DNA of 12,160 bases from Ophiosphaerella korrae (GCA_028456385.1 JALNQF010000870.1:1-12160), one strand, 5' to 3'. Positions 1 to 7,046 are shown, counted from the stretch's first letter. The notes: generated from the sequence alone by a model not told the origin. Numbers and translations: made by a program.

Positions 1-289
1 ATGCGCACCTGTGCTGTAGTCATCTAAGAACAACCTGTAAGTGAGTTAGAATTGTTTTGAAGCTAGCTGTACCAGCGTTCGTATGAATGATGTTGTTTAA
101 TAAGCCTTAATTGTCTTCTTCTGCTGTAATCTGCCGCCTTATAGGACTAAAACGGGCCCTTCCTAACTGGGGTTCTAAATAGGCCCTATTTAGTTAAGCC
201 TAGACATTTTACATAAACTAAGGCTGCAGCTTGCTTTCTTGTTAGCAATTATTGTACTAACGCGTTTTGTAGAGCAAAGCTAAAAAAAG
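1..289. other. No recognisable gene
   Basis: I see no sustained coding frame, no terminal-repeat structure and no RNA gene here. The stretch is AT-rich with GC-rich patches such as the run at 154-161. It is probably intergenic or decayed repeat sequence on the left of the low-complexity pseudogene. Confidence 0.4.
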
Positions 290-727
290 CCACTCGCGCC
301 TACGCCTCTCGTGCCTACGCCTCTCGCTCCTGCACTGCCTCCAATACCGCTGCCGCTGCTTCCAAGAAGAAGAAGAAGAAGAAGAAGCGCACCAAAAAGA
401 CTCCGGTGCCGCGCACGCCCTCGCCGCCGCCCGGGCCCGTGAGGCTCCTGAGAGGGAGCTCAAGGCTCTCCAAAAGACTTTCCGTGTGCTGCTCGGCGAG
501 GTCGTGGAGGAGACTCCAGGTCCTCGGACTCCTCTGCCGCCCCCGCCCCCGCCTCCGCCTCCGCCTCCGCCCGAGATCTCGCTGCTGCCGCGCTCGCTGA
601 GGCTGCTGTTACGATGGGGGCAGTTGCTGCTCTGCCAGCTGGTGATGCGCGGGCCGAGGAGGTCTTTGTGCGTTGTCTGCGCGCAAAGGCGCTGTTCGGT
701 GAGTTCGTCAATCTTATGTTCGAATAG
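290..727 (+). pseudogene. Frameshifted low-complexity Ala/Lys/Pro-rich hypothetical protein
   Basis: This is the remnant of a hypothetical protein of unknown function. Three plus-strand frames must be followed in turn. The first reads an Arg-Ala-Tyr-Ala-Ser repeat (a 15-bp tandem at about 297-326) and then a run of eight lysines. The second covers about 385-510 and holds a helix-like stretch ending KALQKTFRVLLGEVVEE. The third covers about 525-727, with an Ala/Ser/Pro linker, an alanine-rich helix and a clean end at FGEFVNLMFE followed by TAG at 725-727. The shifts lie near the AAG run (about 364-388) and near 515. Codon choice is strongly GC-ending, unlike the flanks. Similar low-complexity proteins are, from memory, common in repeat-rich fungal genomes, but I cannot name a family. 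The apparent long ORF on the opposite strand is a composition shadow. Confidence 0.5.
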
Positions 728-790
728 AGACCCTGTTTTGAGCTTGGCTCTAAGCTTCGGCTCTGCGCTTCGGCTCTGTGATTCAGCGCT

Positions 791-1040
791 TCAATTCAAA
801 GACTTCTTCACATTTTCTGTGCTCTGCTCTAGTGATTCTCGCGACTCAAGCTTGGCTGGCATATCCCTGAGGTTGAGGTAAGCTTTGAATCTCTTAAATT
901 GCTGCTCTGGAATGTGCTTGGTTAGGCCATCTACCAGCATCTCGCTCGTTAGCATATAAGAGACTTGAAATGAGCCTCTAGCGTGCTCTTGTCTCAGCTA
1001 CCTATTCTATATATCTACGTAACGTAAGCGCGTTGTTACG
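791..1040 (-). pseudogene. Copia-1 RNase H C-terminus
   Basis: The minus-strand frame shows the end of a fungal Copia RNase H: a VDI-N...LRQE segment, then RGSFQVSYMLTSEM and VDGLTK, matching the family pattern R-G-S-F-x-x-x-Y-x-x-T-S-E-M-x-A-D-G-L-T-K. A 40-residue tail follows and ends at TGA 793-791. Upstream in the same frame are TAG codons where the family has Q or W. The domain's first acidic residues lie in the deleted part, so the product could not be active. Confidence 0.75.
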
Positions 1041-1059
1041 CTACCTCTTCTATAGATAC

Positions 1060-1254
1060 TAGGCTCGTTAGTTTGGGTTAAACCCGTTCGTCAGCGTAGA
1101 TATTGGGGACATCTTCGGCTTCTAGGTTGACGAGCTGCTAGATGCCTAGCTCGAGAGCGTTATAGTAGAGTTTTGTGAACTATACTAGCTATTTTGAGCG
1201 CTCATTGAGCAGGGCAGTGCCTTTGCCGAGTGGAGTTATCTCGCTGTAGGACAT
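1060..1254 (-). pseudogene. Copia-1 gag N-terminal fragment
   Basis: The ATG at 1254 opens a frame beginning MSYSEITPLGKGTALL, with an aromatic and leucine-rich helix (YYNALELGI) further on. Its place directly after LTR, primer site and leader is that expected for gag, so the assignment rests mainly on position. TAG codons break the frame and several fit CAG or TGG changed by C-to-T. The right limit is approximate because the frame then passes into RNase H sequence in another frame. Confidence 0.55.
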
Positions 1255-1351
1255 CGTGAGCGTTTAAGTGATGGATGAGATGGGATGGGAGTATACTGAG
1301 CTCGCGATCTCTAGCTGTAGTGCACAGGATGGAACTATCGTGTGTTCTTCA

Positions 1352-1367
1352 GCGCCGGGCTCATAAC
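1352..1367 (-). promoter_or_regulatory. Primer-binding site for an initiator tRNA-Met fragment (Copia-1)
   Basis: The plus strand reads GCGCCGGGCTCATAAC. It contains GGGCTCATAAC, the anticodon stem-loop (CAU anticodon) of fungal initiator tRNA-Met. On the element strand this is the complement of that tRNA segment and lies immediately next to the LTR end, which is the position of a minus-strand primer site. Ty5 and Drosophila copia are known to use such a half-tRNA primer. Confidence 0.75.
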
Positions 1368-1532
1368 TGTTGCGAGATGCGAGCTCAGGAATAAGTGGGA
1401 GATGATGATTGATTGACGAGCTATCTGAGCTGGGCTACTTATATACAGTGGAGCAGCTCGAAAGGCTCGAAAGGCTCGCTTACTGCTGCGAGCTTACCTA
1501 AAGTGTATGGGGCAGAACTCTAACTTGCGACA
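1368..1532 (-). repeat. 5' LTR of Copia-1
   Basis: The 165-bp LTR reads TGTCGCAAG...CGCAACA on the minus strand, with TG/CA ends. A TATA-like box, TGTATATAAG, lies at 1447-1438. It stops exactly where the primer-binding site begins. Its sequence is unrelated to the LTR of the second Copia element, although both are 165 bp long. Confidence 0.75.
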
Positions 1533-1536
1533 GCTA

Positions 1537-2690
1537 GCAATACCCTTCCGTAGAGGAGGAAAAGACCCTTGTTGCGTTCTTATTGCTAATGCCTGGTTTT
1601 GGACAGCCCGTCTGCATCAAGTACATACCCTCCCTAGCCTGTAACATCGCCAGTCGACGATCAGGTAAGCCTGTGAAGCCGCCAGGCAAGAACTGGGCAC
1701 GAGCCTTCGAGAAGGTCATCAATGACCCAAGAATACAGCCAGAGAATGTCTATAACATGGGTGAGACAGGTGGTTATGCTTAGCATGCTCGGTTCCGTCA
1801 AGGTCCTCGTAGGCAGGGATGACAACCGAGGCCATAGAGGTGCCGGTGGCAAGCGGACTACGATAACCGCTATTGAGTGTGTAAGTGGAGATGGTAGGCC
1901 GTTGTTACCTCTGATCGTTCCACCCACTAGAGCAACTGGATCACTTGTCCTACCCCAGGATGGCATTATGCATTCTCTGAGAACGGCTACAATGACTCTA
2001 AGATTAGTTTAGAGTGACTAAAGCGCGTTTTTGACCCTCAAACTAGGGATAGGGCTAACGGGAAACCCCGAGTGCTTATTAGCGATGGCTTCGGCAGCCA
2101 TGAGACACTGGAGGTCCTAGATTTTTGCTTTGAGAACAAAATTACTTTATGTCGTCTTCCTTCTCACACATCCCATAAGCTTTAGCCGTGTGACGTGTCT
2201 TTTTTTTGCGCCATTGAAGAGTGCCTACCGCGATGAGGTTGAACGACTTAATATCGAGGTGGCATCGATGAGATTGGCAAAGAGCATTTCGTCTGGCTGT
2301 ACAAGCCAGCACGGGAGAGAAAGCGCTGACCAAGAAAAATATTCTAGCCGGATGGGCCGCCACCGGTTTGATTCCCTGGAATCCCGAGAGAGCGCTTCAG
2401 CACACACCAAAGCCACCCACAGAGCTTGTTGGCCCAGGCATTAATGAGGCGGTTGGGTCCGTCATGTCGAAGCTAACCACCACCGACGCCGGTGACACCA
2501 GTGACGCCAGTAACACCGGTAATAGCGGAGGGGTCTAATGTTGCTATATGAGCGGATCAAGCAGGAATATCGTGCTTCTGACGAGCAGAGTAGACGCCGT
2601 TAGTAGAAAAATATCCAGAAGCTTTGCCGGTGTGGTGTGGTTGTTATAAAGGTCTTTCTGCGCATTTGGTTGATGGCCGGTGTCACGGGA
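1537..2690 (+). pseudogene. Fot1/pogo-type DDE transposase relic 1
   Basis: This is a decayed Tc1/mariner-superfamily, Fot1/pogo-type transposase (DDE_1 domain), which would cut and paste its own element. The N-terminal helix-turn-helix region is cut short beside the Copia-1 LTR. Recognisable parts are EEEKTLVAFL and KPPGKNWARAFEK (about 1550-1712), QPENVYNMGETG (about 1738-1771), a block through RPLLPLI (to about 1917), then after a frameshift GWHYAFSENGYNDSKISLE, KPRVLISDGFGSHE, LPSHTSHKL-PCDV, FAPLKSAYRDEVERL, and after another shift GWAATGLIPWNPERAL with a stop at 2536-2538. A scrap resembling the family's C-terminal helix continues to about 2690. The first catalytic Asp (normally YNMDETG) is Gly. 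The second (ISDG) and third (PCDV) are present. AFEK is joined straight to VINDP, so about 40 residues of the catalytic region's start are deleted. Confidence 0.85.
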
Positions 2691-3113
2691 CATGACTAAG
2701 CCTCCATACTATGTATAGCACTAGCCTAGCTTAGCTGAGGGAGGATCACAATACAATCATACCATCTTGACTACGTCATCCCTCGATCCCTCACAACCGG
2801 GCAACTGGCAAAAGACCGTAGCCATTACATAATACAGTCTTGGCAGAAGTAGCTATAGCATCTAGCTCCTTACTAAACCTACGCAAGACACAATCATTCG
2901 TTCTCTCGCAATTGATGCGATATGGTGGTGGTGCGTGGATGGGGCGAAAACCACATCAACAAGTCCCTTAAGCAAGCCACTTCGAATACCTGGGTTATCG
3001 GTAATCTTGTCATATCTCACCCACAAGTTCATTTAAAGACAGCCACATGGATAGATGCAGCTGGATGGCTCTAGTTACACGATCACAGCCTGTCCGAACT
3101 ACCTTCCTTCCGC
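2691..3113. other. Spacer between transposase relic and phosphotransferase pseudogene
   Basis: Apart from the small minus-strand ORF I find no domain. Plus-strand frames are broken by several stops. The 5' end of the phosphotransferase gene may lie in the right part of this stretch, but I cannot match it. Confidence 0.35.
2862..3032 (-). CDS. Small unassigned ORF, possibly a decayed fragment
   Basis: A 56-codon minus-strand frame runs from ATG 3032 to TAG 2862. The product begins MNLWVRYDKITDNPGIRSG and carries a His4 run near residue 36. The composition is protein-like, but I do not recognise it. A TAA lies just upstream in the same frame. It sits between a transposase relic and the phosphotransferase pseudogene. 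It may be a scrap of a larger gene or chance. No promoter or intron is evident. Confidence 0.2.
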   Translation of the reverse strand: MNLWVRYDKITDNPGIRSGLLKGLVDVVFAPSTHHHHIASIARERMIVSCVGLVRS

Positions 3114-3666
3114 CTTCGTAGACAGTCCGCACATCAAACTCATTCACGAAGCGGGAGACGCCTCTGCCGTATGGGGCTATCGGGAACTCGGCTATATCCA
3201 AGGTTAGGTACCTCGAGGAGGGAGTTACACTGGAAGCCGTCACTCTCGATTTCGTCCAAAAGAAGCGCCCTAGCTTTTGGATGCCGAACGTTCTGTATCA
3301 CGCTTACGATGAGAGACTCCGATCTTACTTCTTCCTTCAGAGGCTGCCGGGCCAAACATTAGACGCTGCCTAGCCAAAACTGAACACATACTGGCCAAGT
3401 CGATATGCCGACACCGTGGTAGCAATTTGTCAAGAAATGGCACGATGGGGGAGGGAGAGAGTTTTGGCGGTGTCGACGGTGGGGGCATCCCAGAGCGTCA
3501 CCTTATCAAGAATAGAGCGAACGAAGATTTTAGCTCTAAGAATCTCCTAGCAGGGTGCTTGGAGCTAGGAATGGGACTGTTCAAAGTTCGTCTTCGCCCA
3601 CCTCGAGTTGGGACTTGCCAATCTTATTGTCGAGTAAGAACCAAAGGAAGGAACTATCGGAGTTGT
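3114..3666 (+). pseudogene. APH-like phosphotransferase family protein, 5' and central part
   Basis: This is the larger surviving part of a fungal aminoglycoside-phosphotransferase-like (APH/choline-kinase fold) protein, a family of small ATP-dependent kinases with mostly unknown substrates. In order on the plus strand: PYGAIGNSAISKVRYLEEG (about 3167-3223) in the N-lobe, PNVLYHAYDE (about 3281), YFFLQRLPGQTLDAA (about 3326-3370, the hinge region), then in a shifted frame GVDGGGIPERHLI and ANEDFSSKNLLAGC (about 3471-3560), and back in the first frame the catalytic loop HLELGLANLIVE (3599-3634) and GTIGVV (to 3666). The family motif is HxDLGxxN; the Asp is Glu here, so catalysis is lost. There are at least two frameshifts and TAG/TAA stops. 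The homology stops abruptly at 3666, the inversion breakpoint. Minus-strand ORFs across this stretch are shadows. Confidence 0.8.
3661..3666 (+). repeat. Inversion breakpoint repeat, left copy (AGTTGT)
   Basis: AGTTGT at 3661-3666 is the inverted partner of ACAACT at 4963-4968. Phosphotransferase sequence ends here and inverted Copia linker sequence begins at 3667. It marks the left edge of the inverted segment. Confidence 0.75.
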
Positions 3667-4148
3667 GTCTGACGAGTAGGCGACGAGAATGTTTTTAGTT
3701 TCTTCTTGGGTGTCATGGGTGACTTCATCGTGACGTCGGGTTTGGGTGCTCCGGACGCTGCAGGGACAGTTGGAGCCTTTCCTTTCATTGGCGTAGTAGG
3801 AGGCTTTTCCTCCCCTGAACTTCAAGTGTCCTTGGTCTTCTTCCTTGATATGTGGAGCAACACCATGCAGCACAGGAGGATGTTCAGTCTGGATGTTGTC
3901 ACTGGAATTCAGGCGGAAATAGGGTGGTGCAGTGAATGCTTGGAAGGACTGGAACTTGACATCTTGAGACTCCACCACGACATTTTGTGATGGAACGTAG
4001 ATGCGGTAGGTTCTAGTACTTTTTCCATAGCCGACAAAGATTGCTTCTTCAGCTCTGTCCAAGAGCTTTGTGCCGGGTTTGCGAGTCTCTACTGGTATAT
4101 GGACGAAGCACTTAATACCAAAGGGATGAAGATGCTTTATTGATGGTC
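3667..4148 (-). pseudogene. Copia-2 integrase C-terminus and linker
   Basis: On the minus strand the frame shows the end of the Copia integrase region: RPSIKHLHPFGIKCFVHIP, LLDRAEEAIFVGYGKSTRTY and VVVESQDVKF, all standard landmarks of this domain. A Ser/Thr/Gln-rich linker follows and ends ILVAYSSD at 3667. The catalytic core (zinc HHCC and DDE) is absent. At about 4148 the frame meets gag sequence directly. After 3667 the open frame runs on only as the antisense of the phosphotransferase gene, so the stop at 3565 has no biological meaning. Confidence 0.85.
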
Positions 4149-4618
4149 GAACTCGTCCAGGTGGAGTCTGAGGTCGCCGCCATCTTTGTATCGCAGGTTT
4201 GTGAGTGAGCGAAAGAGGCTGATGGACATGTTTCCGGTGTCCCTGTCGAAGCGGCCAGCGAGGTGTTTCCATGCCTTGGCAGATGTGTCGCACAGTGACA
4301 CGGCACGGACATGACCAGGTCGTTGTGTATGGCGGACAGTAGCGTGGCCATGGCGCGTGTGTCATTCATCTCCCATTTCTCCAGAGCGATGGTCCACGGT
4401 GAACGCCATTCTGGGTAGTTGCCTCCTCTCGGTGACAACTTGGGGAGGTTGGATGGGTCGAGCTTGAAAGGGAACGACGCGGATGGTGCGGTAGACATGG
4501 TGTGGACGATGGGTGACGGTGCTGGGACAGTGGATGACTTGGTGGGGACCTTGGAGGGTGCTGGAGCTTTTCCCTCGTCGGACTCAGCTGTCGATGAGGA
4601 TTCTGAGCTGCCGGACAC
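4149..4618 (-). pseudogene. Copia-2 gag, N-terminal part
   Basis: The ATG at 4618 follows the LTR and primer site on the element strand and opens a Ser/Thr/Pro-rich leader, then FPFKLDPSNLPKLS, NYPEWRSPW and a RAMATLLSAIHNDLVMSV helix typical of fungal Copia gag. A single-base shift near 4300 moves the true frame to one reading AKAWKHLAGRFDRDTGNMS and LRLHLDEF. At about 4149 it is cut and joined to integrase sequence in a different frame. The zinc knuckle, protease and integrase core are missing. The residues from about 100 onward in the simple ATG frame are out-of-frame and should be ignored. Confidence 0.8.
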
Positions 4619-4720
4619 CCAGTGTGGGATGGCGTGTTAGCAAAGGGATTTCAACCGAAGCAGTGAATATGAGGTATAAGGGAATAGACAAAAGGAAATT
4701 ATTCAGATGGCCAGCGGTGA

Positions 4721-4736
4721 CGCCGGGCTCATAACC
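4721..4736 (-). promoter_or_regulatory. Primer-binding site for an initiator tRNA-Met fragment (Copia-2)
   Basis: The plus strand is CGCCGGGCTCATAACC, carrying the GGGCTCATAACC anticodon stem-loop of initiator tRNA-Met. It touches the inner end of the LTR at 4737. The site is nearly identical to that of Copia-1 although the two LTRs are unrelated, so the primer choice is conserved across families. Confidence 0.8.
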
Positions 4737-4901
4737 TGATGGATATTGTGGAATTGTATTAAACTATCCTATCTGTTGGGGTAGCTAATTATACAGGGAT
4801 GACGCTAGTAATAGTCAGGGATGTAAACAAACTGGCGTCATCACCTGCCTCCACACCGCCATCCACTGCCATCTCTGATAGGTCGGGATTGCCTTTCAAC
4901 A
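4737..4901 (-). repeat. 5' LTR of Copia-2 (inverted)
   Basis: The 165-bp LTR reads TGTTGAAAGG...ATATCCATCA on the minus strand. It is the reverse complement of 6749-6913 with six differences that I count by eye, four of them transitions. Its outer end at 4901 abuts the target duplication GGAAC (plus strand). Confidence 0.9.
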
Positions 4902-4906
4902 GGAAC
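4902..4906 (-). repeat. Target-site duplication of Copia-2, moved copy
   Basis: GGAAC on the plus strand is GTTCC in the element's orientation, directly outside the 5' LTR. It equals the GTTCC at 6914-6918 outside the 3' LTR. A 5-bp duplication is usual for Ty1/copia integrase. Confidence 0.8.
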
Positions 4907-4962
4907 TTCGTCTGAATCCATTCTCGAGGGACGAAAACCAGCAACCTCAAAATCAATGATAA

Positions 4963-4968
4963 ACAACT
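4963..4968 (-). repeat. Inversion breakpoint repeat, right copy (ACAACT)
   Basis: ACAACT is the reverse complement of AGTTGT at 3661-3666. It also encodes the Thr-Thr that continues the integrase linker frame (ending at 3667) into the ATG codon at 4969. Confidence 0.75.
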
Positions 4969-6742
4969 ATGCCATCCATGCCACGACGCCCAAATCAGTC
5001 TGCTACGACGTCACGACAGACTGAGACAATCCCAGACAATACTGCACCAATGACTACGAGATCTGGGCGTGTTGTCCGACCATCACGAAAGACAAAGGAA
5101 AATCAAGAGCAGGCAAGAAATGCATTCGTTCCTGTCCAAACGTTGGACACTACCGAACAAAACACCGACGACCTTGACGCATTCGACGACGTAGATTCTG
5201 CAGCACAAGCATTTGCATTTGCGACCAAGCCAGACATTAATCCTGAAATACCGAGAACATACGCTGAAGCAACAAATAAACAGAACCGCCACCTCTAGCA
5301 CACAGCCATCAAGCGAGAGCTTGACGCGCACGCACACAACAGCACATAGGAGATAGCAAGAGATGACCAACAAACATCCGCCTTGTCGGTACTCGTTAAG
5401 TCTTTGATATCAAGCGAAATAAATCAGGAAATACAGTGAAGCGTAAGGCACGAGTCGTCGCTTAGGGTTTCTCTTAGAAGCCCGGCATAGACTTTGATGA
5501 TACCTACTCTCTAGTAATTCGCTATGATAGCCTGCGACTCATGATTGCAATCGCATTCTCACGTAGATAGCAACTGAGACAAATGGACTTCGATGCAGCC
5601 TACCTCAACGGACGCCTTAGTCACATCATCTACGCACGCCCTCCGCCAGGGGTCGATACTAACGGCGCACCTGTCCAAGTGAAGCGAGCGTTGTACGGCC
5701 TCAATCAGTTAGGACGCGAGTGGTATGCACTACTGTCCGAATGGTTAAAGTCTCAGTCATTTGTGCAAGCATCCTTCGACCCCTGCGTGTTTATCGGTCA
5801 GGACATAATGATTAGTATTTACGTTGATAACCTTCTCATCGCTGGCACAGAAAATCAGATTGACACACTCCTTAAATTGACAAAGACACGTTTCAAGTTC
5901 AGAGACTTGGGACGCCCAACATTACTCCTAGGCCTCGACATTGAACATTGTAATGATTACATCCGTCTACACTAGCCAACCTATATCTCACACATCTTGC
6001 ACCGTTATGGCATGTTAAACTGTAACGGCCGACAGACACCACTTGACCTAAGCAGTTTCCCACCACGCTCCACAGAAGACCTGGATCTAGCAAGGTAGAA
6101 GCAATTTCAGTCTATTGTTGGTTCTATCTACTTCCTTGCAGTGGTAAGCAGACCAGACTTGTTATATACTGTCGGAATGCTTGGATCATACAGCGCGAAC
6201 CTATTAGATGCACATTTGAGACTAGCGCACTAGGTTCTTTAGTACATCTAGTTTAGTAAGGACCTGGGGATCGTGGTCGCACCGACAAGCCCTTCCATCC
6301 GCCTAGCCATGTATTCAGACGCCTCCTTTGCATCAGATCCAGACAACGCTAAATCATTCTCTAGTTACATCCTCAAGGCATCAGGCACTACAGTTTCATG
6401 GTCATCAAAACGACAATCATGTGTGGCCCGCAGCACGTGCGAAGCAGAATACATAGCGTCTTCACACGCAGCATCACATCTGCTATGGTCTGCCCAAGCA
6501 GTCCGGATGATGTCTACGACACCTGAGAAACCGCCATGGCCCTGATACGCGATGCGAGAATATCAAACAGATCAAAACACATCAACGTCCACTACCATTT
6601 CGTCCGCGAGAGATATCTGGATGATGAGTTTGACATTCAGCATGTTCCCTCTAGCGAGAATCTCGCCGATATTTGCACGAAGGCACTACCAAAGCACACT
6701 TTGGAGAAACTCAGGCACAGCATCTTTGAATGCCAGGATTGA
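4969..6742 (+). pseudogene. Copia-2 pol: linker, reverse transcriptase and RNase H
   Basis: This is the 3' half of the Copia polyprotein. The linker (4969-5298) shows TTRSGRVVRPSRK and PRTYAEA, normal just before the reverse transcriptase. After several stops the RT reads VFDIKRN, KRKARVVA-GF, GIDFDDTY, MDFDAAYLNGRL (from 5584), VKRALYGLNQLGREWY and MISIYVDNLLIAG (about 5810-5845). The catalytic YVDD is YVDN, a G-to-A change. RNase H follows: MYSDASFASD (about 6310), CVARSTCEAEYIASS, then after a shift KHINVHYHFVRE and HVPSSENLADICTKALP, ending in TGA 6740-6742. The last catalytic Asp (usually HIDV) is Asn. Stops include TAG at 5296 and 5973 and others before 6250. Nothing here can be active. 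Confidence 0.9.
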
Positions 6743-6748
6743 GGGGAG
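6741..6748 (+). promoter_or_regulatory. Polypurine tract of Copia-2
   Basis: GAGGGGAG lies immediately before the TG of the 3' LTR, where plus-strand DNA synthesis is primed. It overlaps the last two bases of the pol stop codon. Confidence 0.75.
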
Positions 6749-6913
6749 TGTTGAAAGGCAATCCCGACCTATCAGAGATGGCAGTGGATGGCGGTGTGGA
6801 GGCAGGTGATGACGCCAGTTTGTTTACATCCCTGATTAGTACTAGCGTCATCCCTATATAATTAGCTACCCCAACAGATAGGATAGTTCAATACAATGCC
6901 ACAATATTCATCA
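6749..6913 (+). repeat. 3' LTR of Copia-2
   Basis: The 165-bp LTR begins TGTTGAAAGGC and ends ATATTCATCA. A TATA-like CTATATAA lies near 6854. It is followed by the target duplication GTTCC. It is inverted relative to its partner at 4737-4901. Confidence 0.9.
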
Positions 6914-6918
6914 GTTCC
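6914..6918 (+). repeat. Target-site duplication of Copia-2, right copy
   Basis: GTTCC follows the 3' LTR directly and matches the copy outside the 5' LTR (4902-4906, reverse strand). It also encodes part of the K-F-R of the phosphotransferase gene. Confidence 0.8.
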
Positions 6919-7046
6919 GAGTCTCTAGCGCGTTAGACCTGTCCGCTTCACGCACGACTGATCCTCATTCGTGGAGGAAAAGGGTTCAGGAGTGTCTTGG
7001 ACGGGTTGGCTTCCCTGATGTCACTAATAGTTGGTGCTCATGGTAG
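6914..7046 (+). pseudogene. APH-like phosphotransferase family protein, C-terminal part
   Basis: The frame from 6915 reads FRVSSALDLSA, then DPHSWRKRVQECLGRVGFPDVTNSW and stops at TAG 7044-7046. This is the C-terminal helical end of the fungal APH-like family, continuing the WIQTKF piece now at 4902-4968. No stop interrupts this 43-codon stretch, so it is the best-kept part of the gene. The family normally ends close to this point. Confidence 0.75.

Larger units (their letters stand above)
791..1532 (-). mobile_element. Copia LTR retrotransposon, internal-deletion derivative (Copia-1)
   Basis: Read on the minus strand this runs: a 165-bp LTR (1532 to 1368), a primer-binding site (1367 to 1352), a short leader, an ATG at 1254 opening a gag-like N-terminus, and then, without protease, integrase or reverse transcriptase, the C-terminal part of a Copia RNase H ending at TGA 793-791. 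Gag is therefore joined to the end of pol by a large internal deletion. No 3' LTR copy is visible between 728 and 790, so the far end is truncated. The LTR end at 1532 lies directly beside the Fot1-type transposase relic, which suggests insertion into or next to that older transposon. Confidence 0.75.
4902..4968 (-). pseudogene. Displaced piece of the APH-like phosphotransferase gene
   Basis: Read on the minus strand, this 67-bp piece gives the segment after the catalytic loop: IIDFEVAG, then with one base shift PREWIQTKF, the family's metal-binding D-x-E and the following W-I-x-T-K-F signature. It joins sensibly to GTIGVV (ending at 3666) on one side and to FRVSSALDL (from 6915) on the other once the inversion is undone. 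It starts with the target duplication GGAAC at 4902-4906 and ends in the breakpoint repeat ACAACT. One or two single-base insertions are present. Confidence 0.8.
3667..6913. mobile_element. Copia-2 retrotransposon with inverted 5' half
   Basis: This is one Ty1/copia element in two opposite-facing parts. On the minus strand are the LTR (4901-4737), primer site, gag and integrase C-terminus down to 3667. On the plus strand are the post-integrase linker, reverse transcriptase, RNase H, polypurine tract and LTR (4969-6913). Bases 4902-4968 are host sequence. The two LTRs are the same family (6 mismatches in 165 bp by eye) and each is bordered at its outer end by the same 5 bp, GTTCC in element orientation. 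An inversion of 3667-4962 after insertion explains all of this. A deletion also removed the section from mid-gag to late integrase, and the pol frame carries many stops, so the element is dead. Confidence 0.85.

Noticed and set aside
257..711. Minus-strand ORFs opposite the low-complexity gene
   Set aside because: They arise from the complementary GC-rich and AAG-repeat composition and carry no motif.
1060..1254. Reading the Copia-1 gag piece as the catalytic part of RNase H
   Set aside because: It lacks the family's D/E motifs, and its position just after the LTR and primer site fits gag.
3010..3488. Three overlapping minus-strand ORFs of 70-77 codons
   Set aside because: They are antisense to the APH-like phosphotransferase, whose motifs read on the plus strand in this stretch.
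4721..4740. Partial tRNA gene (initiator Met anticodon arm)
   Set aside because: Only the anticodon stem-loop is matched and it sits at an LTR edge, so it is a primer-binding site.
4737..4906. Nested insertion of one Copia element into another
   Set aside because: No second LTR is found at the left end, the pol frame continues exactly across the inversion repeats, and 4902-4968 is host-gene sequence.
4901..6918. Self-integration (autointegration) of retrotransposon DNA
   Set aside because: It predicts the same GGAAC/GTTCC pattern, but then 4907-4968 and 6919 onward should be element sequence; both instead encode the phosphotransferase.
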